NCBI GenBank assembly: GCA_017504205.1
Contig: JAFVRO010000021.1
Span: 1 to 39,772 of the forward strand
Direction of reading: 5' to 3'
Source: Clostridia bacterium
Lineage (GTDB): Bacteria > Bacillota > Clostridia > Oscillospirales > CAG-272
DNA: 39,772 nucleotides
The stretch's first letter is position 1; each line of letters starts with the position of its first letter. The position numbers and the translations under genes were made by a program. Of this stretch, positions 33,931-39,772 are shown piece by piece. Under the pieces are notes generated by a model. That model searched no databases. It was given only the letters and a program-made list of their open reading frames with translations, and had not been told where the DNA came from.

Positions 33931-34998
33931 TTACTGATCCCTCTTTTTTATAACGTGTCCACCGTCTGCGTGGCGTACCGCATGATATCTTCTGCCGTCC
34001 GAGCGAGCGTGCCTCGTTGCCTCCGACGGATGAGTCCGTTCATACCTGTCGTAAGCAAGAATTATCTGCTGAACAAGCTTGTGACGAACAACGTCTCTGT
34101 CCGTGAACGTGTGCACCTTGATGTCCTCGATCCCGTCAAGTATTTTCACTGCCATCGCAAGACCGCTTTTCTGTCCGTACGGTAGATCGGTCTGCGTAAG
34201 GTCTCCGGTGATGATCGCGCGCGAATTATTACCAAGACGGGTCAGAAACATCTTCATCTGCTCGGGAGTTGCGTTCTGCGCCTCGTCAAGAATGATAAAG
34301 GAATCCTCAAGCGTGCGTCCTCTCATATACGCCAAGGGCGCGATCTCAATGACCTGCTTCTCGATAAGCTTCTGATAGTTCTCAACACCCATCATATCGT
34401 AAAGCGCATCGTAAAGCGGACGTAGATAGGGGTCAATCTTGCTCTGAAGATCTCCCGGCAAAAAGCCAAGCTTCTCTCCCGCCTCAATGGCAGGACGCGT
34501 CAGAATGATACGGCTGACCTTGCGCTCCCTGAGCGCCTTGACCGCCATTGCTACCGCAAGATAGGTCTTACCCGTACCCGCAGGGCCAACACCAAATACG
34601 ACAGTATTGTTCTTTATTGCCTCAACGTAGCTTTTCTGTCCGACCGTACGCGCCTTGATGGGCTTGCCCTTGCTTGTAATGCAAATACAGTCCGCACCGA
34701 AGTTTTCAAGCTCTGCCGCGCGGTCGTCATTTACCATATCAATGACATAACGCACACTCTGTTCAGTAAGAAAATCACTGTATTCCGACATCTTTTTGAG
34801 CAGCTCTATTGCTTTTGCGCCCTTGATAACGTCACCTGAATTGTCTCCGCTTACCGAAACCCCCGCCCCCGTGTCAATGGCACAGTTGCCGATCTTTACA
34901 CCGTAAGCCTTTTCTATCAGACGCACGTTAACGTCATAGCTGCCGAAAACCTTCGTGAGCAGCTCGCCCGCACCAAACGGAACTATTTTCTGAAACAT
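33931..34998 (-). CDS. phoH: PhoH-like ATPase
   Basis: 355 residues from ATG 34998, chosen because GGAGGTGA is 8 bases upstream. Walker A GPAGTGKT (138-145) and Walker B FIILDEAQ (D238-E239) are intact, and TGDLTQTDLP is present. PhoH ATPases are thought to be RNA helicase-like and are almost always linked to ybeY. The C-terminus is Arg/His-rich. Also called ybeZ in some genomes. Confidence 0.92.
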   Translation of the reverse strand: MFQKIVPFGAGELLTKVFGSYDVNVRLIEKAYGVKIGNCAIDTGAGVSVSGDNSGDVIKGAKAIELLKKMSEYSDFLTEQSVRYVIDMVNDDRAAELENFGADCICITSKGKPIKARTVGQKSYVEAIKNNTVVFGVGPAGTGKTYLAVAMAVKALRERKVSRIILTRPAIEAGEKLGFLPGDLQSKIDPYLRPLYDALYDMMGVENYQKLIEKQVIEIAPLAYMRGRTLEDSFIILDEAQNATPEQMKMFLTRLGNNSRAIITGDLTQTDLPYGQKSGLAMAVKILDGIEDIKVHTFTDRDVVRHKLVQQIILAYDRYERTHPSEATRHARSDGRRYHAVRHADGGHVIKKRDQ

Positions 34999-35031
34999 AA
35001 GAGTCACCTCCAAATCTGTGAATATCTGACT

Positions 35032-36321
35032 TCACTGTTGCGGATAACGCACGAACTCAAACTCCTGCCGCTTTGCAATATTCTCGATCAATGAAAGCTC
35101 TGCCACGATCCGCACCGACACATCCGTGATCTCGGTCGAGATGCTTTTGCGCAACAAAAACTTATCCTCACCAAGTTCGGAAAGCCGTTTCGTAAGCTCA
35201 TCAAACGCAAGCTCCGTTGCCTCCTCTGCACTGCGTCTCATTACGCACCACTCGTACTCACGGTATTGCGTAACTGAAAGCTCGTAGGGAATCAGCTTGC
35301 CCTCAACCAAAGTCAAATTATCCACTCTAATTATTTTATCACAAAGTGTGGGTAAATTTCTACTGTTTTTTGAAATTTTTATCGTTTTTCCAAAGATTTT
35401 CAAGCTTTTTTCCTCATAATCCACTCCCGTATAGCTTTTCACCTCATATTCAAGCGGAATTTCGATAATTACGGTGTCATTAGTCTTTGCAAAAACCGAA
35501 CCGGAGGCACTCCGCAAACGGTATCCCACACTTTTACTGTCATATATTCCACTCACAAGAAGCTCTCCGCGACTTACTATGCTCCCGACGGATACCATGG
35601 GAAGACCGCTGTAAACCTCAAGACGTACGATCTCTCCGTTCTTTGCCGCTACAAGATTTGCAGGAAGCCGCACCTCCTTCGGAGGCTCGATCTGCTTTTC
35701 CCGAACCTCAACGTGCGCTACCGTACCGCGTATATTTATACTCATCCAAGATATATCGTCGGAACGCAGAAGCAACTCGTTTTCTATTCTGTCCGTGTCT
35801 ATCCCTGAAAGAACTGCCCCAATGTCAAATCCGCACTCCCGAAGCTGAGCTTTTATAACATCCGACGGTACCGCATCATTTCCCGTAACTCGCACGTCCC
35901 ACAGTACCTGTCCCGAAAGCCAGATGATTGTGCAAGCGAGTAAAAAGCCGAGCATAGCACCTGCCCTTGTTCTGTTCTGAAGCACAAGCGACGGAAGCCC
36001 GTAGCATCTTTCAAGCACAAGCGGAAAATGAACGCCGTCTGCCTCCTCCCAAAGTCTTTTAAGACGCGCATATCCTCTTACCGTAAGACATATGCAAAGC
36101 CGTTCCGTGCCCTCCTCGCCGTGTATCACCCGCTGGCCTCTGCAAACTATGCCGTTACTCATACATACGTTAAGTACCTCGGCGGCATCCTCAAGGCTTG
36201 CCGTTACAACGCAGGTGCCGAGCAGAAAAAGCAGCGGATTTATCCGCACACCGAGCGGAGCCGCCGATTCACGGTACTCAAGCGTTACCTCGCTTATCTC
36301 TAAAAGCTTACTTATCCGCAT
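35032..36321 (-). CDS. yqfD: Sporulation protein YqfD
   Basis: 429 residues from ATG 36321, preceded by GGGAGG. One hydrophobic segment at about 122-141 separates a cytoplasmic part from an extracytoplasmic domain that begins with VRVTGNDAVPSDVI, a POTRA-like/YqfD pattern. YqfD is a sigma-E-controlled membrane protein of endospore formation. It overlaps yqfC by 14 bases. Confidence 0.9.
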   Translation of the reverse strand: MRISKLLEISEVTLEYRESAAPLGVRINPLLFLLGTCVVTASLEDAAEVLNVCMSNGIVCRGQRVIHGEEGTERLCICLTVRGYARLKRLWEEADGVHFPLVLERCYGLPSLVLQNRTRAGAMLGFLLACTIIWLSGQVLWDVRVTGNDAVPSDVIKAQLRECGFDIGAVLSGIDTDRIENELLLRSDDISWMSINIRGTVAHVEVREKQIEPPKEVRLPANLVAAKNGEIVRLEVYSGLPMVSVGSIVSRGELLVSGIYDSKSVGYRLRSASGSVFAKTNDTVIIEIPLEYEVKSYTGVDYEEKSLKIFGKTIKISKNSRNLPTLCDKIIRVDNLTLVEGKLIPYELSVTQYREYEWCVMRRSAEEATELAFDELTKRLSELGEDKFLLRKSISTEITDVSVRIVAELSLIENIAKRQEFEFVRYPQQ

Positions 36322-36622
36322 CAGCCTTGCCTCCCCCCTTAGGGTCACGAAAGCTTACTCCGTCAATTCGCCCTTCAACGCTTACACACCCCGCATTGTA
36401 AGATACGCATAAAAGTGCCTCACCGTATACCGCCACCGTACCGTCCGCCACGCATAATACTATCTCCTCCGTGCCGTAACTCAGTATTTTGCGACATTCA
36501 AATACCGTGACCCGACTCCTGCCCCTTATTTCTATCAGCCGTCCGTCAAGCGTCATAAGCTCGCTGAGCCTCCGCCTCCTTCCAATACCACGACTGCCTT
36601 CTTTTTTGCGCCCGTTTTTCAT
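36308..36622 (-). CDS. yqfC: Sporulation protein YqfC
   Basis: 104 residues from ATG 36622; two GTG codons at 36629-36634 are alternative starts. A basic N-terminus precedes a beta-rich YqfC domain (LIEIRGRSRVTVFECRKILSY...ALLCVSYNAGCVSVEGRIDGVSF). In B. subtilis it is the first gene of a sigma-E operon with yqfD. Here a CATACAAT sigma-E -10-like element lies at 36672-36679. Confidence 0.85.
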   Translation of the reverse strand: MKNGRKKEGSRGIGRRRRLSELMTLDGRLIEIRGRSRVTVFECRKILSYGTEEIVLCVADGTVAVYGEALLCVSYNAGCVSVEGRIDGVSFRDPKGGGKADADK

Positions 36623-36646
36623 ATTTTTCACCACTTTCCGTATAAT
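36618..36646 (+). promoter_or_regulatory. Candidate sigma-E promoter of ylbJ
   Basis: TTCATATT (36618-36625), 13-base spacer, CGTATAAT (36639-36646), 7 of 8 matches to the CATAYAMT sigma-E -10. The ylbJ ATG is at 36732. Confidence 0.45.
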
Positions 36647-36671
36647 GTAATATCAAGTCTCGATCTACGCT

Positions 36672-36679
36672 ATTGTATG
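36672..36679 (-). promoter_or_regulatory. Candidate sigma-E -10 of yqfC
   Basis: CATACAAT on the minus strand is a full match to the sigma-E -10; the -35 upstream is weak. Transcription would start about 40 bases before the yqfC ATG. Confidence 0.45.
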
Positions 36680-36731
36680 CTTGCAGAGCTTGAGCAATTA
36701 CCGAAAAACTCTTACACGAAAAGGAAAGCTT

Positions 36732-37763
36732 ATGACCGTACAGTACCCTGGAAAACTCACCGCAAGGCTTGCCGAGATCCCCTACGGCAAAATAATGCTT
36801 GCAACTCTTTCTCTTTTTTCAATGCTCCTGATGCTAAAAAATTGTGATATTGCCATAGAGTATATGAAAAACGGCCTCCTGCTTTGTGCCAGGACGGTTA
36901 TCCCATCACTGTTTCCGTTTATGGTAATATCCGAGATTATCGTTTCGTCCGGAGCAGGGGAGTACGTCGGATCTTTGGTCGCAAAACCTGCCCGATGGCT
37001 TTTCAATATATCTCCATCGGGAGCGTGTGCGGTCTTTCTCGGCGCAGTTTGCGGCTTTCCCGTGGGGGCAAGAAGTGCTGTTCAGGCGCTTGATAACGGC
37101 TTTATCGATAAAACCGAATGCGCTCACCTCCTTACGTTCTCAAATAACCCAAGTTCTGCCTTTATCATAAGTGCGGTTGGTGCATCTCTGCTCGGCAACC
37201 GCACACTCGGACTTGTCCTGTGGCTTCTGACCGTCATAACCTCACTCATATGCGGCTTCGTAATGCGCCTCATACTTTACCGCACCTCACGCGCAAAGCC
37301 TAAGGTAACGACAAAAGCACATACCGTATCAGGCGTATCAACATTTACCAAGGCACTCACCTCCTCGACGGGCGCAATGCTTACCGTCTGCGCCTACGTC
37401 GTTTTTTTCTCCGCCTTTATCGGTGCGCTCGGTTCAGCACTTGAAACCGTTACCCCGTCCCCGACCGTAAAGGCTCTGCTTTTTTCCTTCTTCGAACTGT
37501 CCTCGGGCGCATCTCTCTGCTCGGAACTTGAAGGTGGCGCAAGCCTGCCGGCACTTGCTGCGGCACTTGGATGGTCGGGAATATCCGTACATTGTCAGAT
37601 AATTACCGTCTGCGAGGGAAGGGGAGTATCCTTCCGACCGTATTTTTTTGCAAAGCTTTTGCAGGCACTCCTGAGCCTTGTGGGGATGCTCTTGCTTCTG
37701 CATATATTGCCTCCGGAGCTCACAGGCGGGGTCGAAAGCATATTCGGGTCACCGCTTTCCTGA
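36732..37763 (+). CDS. ylbJ: Sporulation integral membrane protein YlbJ
   Basis: 343 residues from ATG 36732 (AAAAGGAAAG upstream). About eight hydrophobic segments with the nucleoside-recognition/Gate pattern: GLLLCARTVIPSLFPFMV, GFPVGARS and TFSNNPSSAFI. YlbJ is a sigma-E-controlled membrane protein of spore formation. It is divergent from yqfC, as two genes of the same developmental regulon. The stop is followed directly by an inverted repeat. Confidence 0.88.
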   Translation: MTVQYPGKLTARLAEIPYGKIMLATLSLFSMLLMLKNCDIAIEYMKNGLLLCARTVIPSLFPFMVISEIIVSSGAGEYVGSLVAKPARWLFNISPSGACAVFLGAVCGFPVGARSAVQALDNGFIDKTECAHLLTFSNNPSSAFIISAVGASLLGNRTLGLVLWLLTVITSLICGFVMRLILYRTSRAKPKVTTKAHTVSGVSTFTKALTSSTGAMLTVCAYVVFFSAFIGALGSALETVTPSPTVKALLFSFFELSSGASLCSELEGGASLPALAAALGWSGISVHCQIITVCEGRGVSFRPYFFAKLLQALLSLVGMLLLLHILPPELTGGVESIFGSPLS

Positions 37764-37802
37764 ATGCAACTTGTTGCATGCTTCAAAATAATATGCTATA
37801 AT
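37764..37802 (+). promoter_or_regulatory. Promoter with inverted-repeat operator candidate, ECF sigma operon
   Basis: A perfect inverted repeat ATGCAAC-TT-GTTGCAT (37764-37779) ends on the -35 TTGCAT (37774-37779). A 17-base spacer leads to TATAAT (37797-37802), with an extended TGC. The repeat could be a repressor site or the remains of a ylbJ terminator, but it lacks a T run. Confidence 0.55.
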
Positions 37803-37875
37803 GTATGCACACCGTTACACGTTTGGCGAAAAAATGTGTCTATAAAGTTGGAACGATTTTTTTAGGAGGTGCTCC

Positions 37876-38457
37876 GTGAAGCTTCACCTTTCAAGACCTG
37901 TGCTCAGCGATGAGAAGATCGTAGAGCTTTTCTTCGCTCGCAACGAACAGGCAATCGACGAAACCGACCGAAAATATAAAAGCTATCTCGTCAAGGTGGC
38001 GTATAATATTCTGAGTGACCGTGACGAAGCCGAGCAGTGCCTTGACGATACCTATGTACGCGCGTGGAACACTATACCGCCCAAGCGTCCTGACTCTTTG
38101 CGTGCGTATCTTGCTACGGTAATACGAAATTGCGCACTTAATTGCTACCGCGCAAGATCGAGCGAAAAGCGCATACCGTCATCCTTGACACAAAGCCTTG
38201 ACGAGCTCGATTTTCTCATTCCGGATCAGACAGAAGACTCGTATGACGACGGTGAGCTTTCGCGCACCCTCTCCGAGTTCATTCGCTCACTCGATCAAAG
38301 ACGAATGTACATATTTATGAGCAGATATTACTTATCCCGACCCATAGTTGAGATCGCAGATCTGCTCGGCGTCAGCCGATCCACAGTGAATAAGGAGATC
38401 GCCGCCATAAAGACGTTACTCAGAGAAAAACTCGAAAGCGAGGGATTTGAAATATGA
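37876..38457 (+). CDS. ECF-type sigma-70 factor, second in the window
   Basis: 193 residues from GTG 37876, preceded by AGGAGGTG. Region 2 (about 25-95) has DEAEQCLDDTYVRAWNTIPP and LRAYLATVIRNCALNCYR, and region 4 (about 135-185) ends with a helix-turn-helix (VEIADLLGVSRSTVNKEI). The N-terminus (LFFARNEQAIDET) is typical of one ECF group in gut Clostridia that is found with membrane partners. Its stop overlaps the next start (ATGA). Confidence 0.88.
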   Translation: MKLHLSRPVLSDEKIVELFFARNEQAIDETDRKYKSYLVKVAYNILSDRDEAEQCLDDTYVRAWNTIPPKRPDSLRAYLATVIRNCALNCYRARSSEKRIPSSLTQSLDELDFLIPDQTEDSYDDGELSRTLSEFIRSLDQRRMYIFMSRYYLSRPIVEIADLLGVSRSTVNKEIAAIKTLLREKLESEGFEI

Positions 38458-39188
38458 CGAGAAATACGTTTATTGATTCAATGTCAGCAATAGATACGGA
38501 AATAGTTGAGTTATTTGCCGAACAGGACGCAAAAATGCACGAAATGCGTAGTAAAAGAAAGCGTAGATACACCCTTGCATCTGTAATCAGCACTTGCGCC
38601 TGTGCCGTTCTCGTTCTCTTGGTAATGCCTCTGATGTACGCAATATTCGGCGGCGCAAACGCCGAGGCACCGGAAAGCGATTACTTTTCGAATATGGATG
38701 AGCTGCATATGAGGTTGGAATATACTACCCTCTATTCTGCCGTAGACCTGGATAGCGCGCTATCATCAAGCATACATCTGTCGTATAGCTCGACCGTTTC
38801 AAGCAACTCAAAGCCCGACGGCATATTCGGCCCTGTCAAAGAGGATAATGCGGCAGGCGAAGCCGAAAACATACCGCTCCAGCTTCGTATCAGTACAACC
38901 TATGCAAACGGTGACAACACCGATTCCGTACGCTATTATATCATCTTCAATGTAGATGACGTCGATAAAAGCTATATCGCAGGATACGAGGAGCAGGGAC
39001 TTACCAAAACGGTGAACGGAGTTACCGTCCACTATTGCCACCTTGATGACGGACTTTTCAGCTCTCAGGCAAAATTCGTCTACGACGAAAACTTGTACGT
39101 TATCAACGTGGACGCAGGCGGCACATCACATAACCTTGATCCGTATCTTGACGTAATTCTTGAAGAAATAGAGAAGGGAACATACTAA
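38454..39188 (+). CDS. Single-pass membrane protein, likely anti-sigma partner
   Basis: 244 residues. A charged N-terminus (1-40) with a helical part precedes one hydrophobic segment (about 41-66), then an extracellular, Ser/Asp-rich domain with no motif I recognise. It is translationally coupled to the sigma gene, which is the usual place for an anti-sigma factor. No zinc anti-sigma signature is present. The next gene overlaps by one base. Confidence 0.7.
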   Translation: MTRNTFIDSMSAIDTEIVELFAEQDAKMHEMRSKRKRRYTLASVISTCACAVLVLLVMPLMYAIFGGANAEAPESDYFSNMDELHMRLEYTTLYSAVDLDSALSSSIHLSYSSTVSSNSKPDGIFGPVKEDNAAGEAENIPLQLRISTTYANGDNTDSVRYYIIFNVDDVDKSYIAGYEEQGLTKTVNGVTVHYCHLDDGLFSSQAKFVYDENLYVINVDAGGTSHNLDPYLDVILEEIEKGTY

Positions 39189-39607
39189 TGAAAAAACATA
39201 AGCTTCTTCCGTTAATATTTCTTGTGCTTTGCCTTGTAACGCTGGCGCTTGAGCTACTCCCATTCGGAGCCGTCCTCAATTTCATCGGTGATGAGGGACA
39301 GGTGTGGGTAAGACGATATTCCTATTTCAACCTCACCCCGTACGGATACGCCCATATGTCACCTTTTTTCACCGCTTTACTTACATGTATCCTTACGGCT
39401 CTTGCCATAGCTGAGCTTGTCACGGATAACGCCACAGTGCAGAAGGTGATCCGTTGGCTTGCTCCCGTAACCCTCGCTATGTCGCTCTGCCCACTGTTGC
39501 TCGGCTTGCGATTTTATAGCATCGTCGGCGCCCTCATTTCCGCAACGCTTGCCCTTGCAACCGTTATCGCATTTTTTATCAGGCCAAACCCGAATGAAGT
39601 TAAATAA
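39188..39607 (+). CDS. Unknown four-segment membrane protein
   Basis: 139 residues with hydrophobic segments at about 6-27, 58-80, 88-106 and 112-132, all short and Leu/Ala-rich, and a tail of charged residues. It overlaps the preceding gene by one base and is the last gene of the ECF operon. I do not recognise the family. Confidence 0.6.
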   Translation: MKKHKLLPLIFLVLCLVTLALELLPFGAVLNFIGDEGQVWVRRYSYFNLTPYGYAHMSPFFTALLTCILTALAIAELVTDNATVQKVIRWLAPVTLAMSLCPLLLGLRFYSIVGALISATLALATVIAFFIRPNPNEVK

Positions 39608-39701
39608 AACAGTAAGGGGGCTGTCTCACGCAATGATGTGCCCCCTGTCAAGTAGACAGTGAAAAAAACAAAAAGAATTTACAATTGAAAAGATTCTTTC
39701 A

Positions 39702-39729
39702 TCTCCCCCTGCTGCGCAGCAGGGGGAGA
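39702..39729 (-). terminator. Perfect 28-bp palindrome after the transposase end
   Basis: 13-bp GC-rich arms meet without a loop (CTCCCCCTGCTGC and its complement), with one further T-A pair. It lies just after the transposase stop and could act as a terminator or block read-in from outside the element. Confidence 0.6.
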
Positions 39730-39735
39730 GTTTCG

Positions 39736-39772
39736 TCACGCCGCGGCGCGATGGAACTCCATCGGAGTCATA
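39736..39772 (-). CDS. C-terminal end of a transposase (cut by window edge)
   Basis: Only the last 11 codons and stop are in the window; MTPMEFH matches the end of IS3-family transposase OrfB proteins. Too short for a firm call. Confidence 0.45.
   Translation of the reverse strand, partial: MTPMEFHRAAA

Larger units (their letters stand above)
39612..39772. mobile_element. Edge of an insertion sequence
   Basis: The minus strand reads out of a transposase end (codons ending MTPMEFHRAAA, stop at 39736-39738), like the C-terminus of IS3-family OrfB proteins. Outside it are a perfect palindrome (39702-39729) and the sequence TGTCAAGTAGACA near 39646-39660, which looks like an IS3-type terminal repeat. 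The exact end is uncertain (about 39612-39661), and the rest lies beyond the window. Confidence 0.65.

Overview
The window reads as a chromosomal segment of a low-to-moderate GC member of the Bacillota, class Clostridia, probably an uncultured gut lineage. The evidence is the gene content and order: a large Bacillus/Clostridium-type SRP RNA just upstream of dnaX-ybaB-recR, a ylmE-sepF-ylmG-lspA-rluD division block, a yqfC-yqfD-phoH-ybeY-era-recO block, and the spore-associated genes yqfC, yqfD and ylbJ. Promoters are AT-rich sigma-A types, often with an extended -10 TG, and ribosome binding sites are strong GGAGG types. I cannot name a genus from sequence alone.

Layout. 1-327 is the tail of an unknown gene. 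385-5164 (minus strand) is an apparent operon: a Nudix ADP-ribose pyrophosphatase, an MFS transporter, a glycerophosphodiester phosphodiesterase and a membrane/coiled-coil/leucine-rich-repeat protein. 5327-7580 (plus) carries tcdA, rnhA and miaA (tRNA modification and RNA/DNA hybrid removal). 7677-13885 (plus) is a tightly packed run: a HlyD-like adaptor, ylmE, sepF, ylmG, lspA, an RluD-type pseudouridine synthase and two HAD phosphatases. A third HAD paralogue follows at 14369-15196, after a decayed gene. 15251-17147 (minus) is an ECF sigma factor with a single-pass membrane partner. 17276-18487 (minus) is an FAD-dependent oxidoreductase, divergent from the SRP RNA and dnaX-ybaB-recR. 21775-23178 (minus) pairs a DUF3343-like protein with a cysteine desulfurase family enzyme. 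23290-27749 (plus) holds a pseudouridine synthase, murA, a YqhQ-type DUF1385 protein and a YwlG-type protein. 27821-36622 (minus) holds prs, mutS2, recO, era, ybeY, phoH, yqfD and yqfC. ylbJ is divergent from that block, and a second ECF sigma operon follows at 37876-39607. The window ends in the edge of an insertion sequence.

Most of the window is housekeeping and I do not see a clear new defence or biosynthetic system. The least ordinary structure is a paralogous block. The C-terminal end (about 50 codons), the 5' promoter and the divergent promoter of an FAD oxidoreductase/SRP RNA locus (intact at 17276-18725) are present a second time at 13973-14292. There the body of the gene is deleted, and a copy of the SRP-type promoter now sits in front of the third HAD gene. 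Other points worth a look are facing sigma-E-like promoter elements between yqfC and ylbJ, a perfect inverted repeat on the -35 of the second ECF sigma operon, and a tandemly duplicated extended -10 element after miaA.
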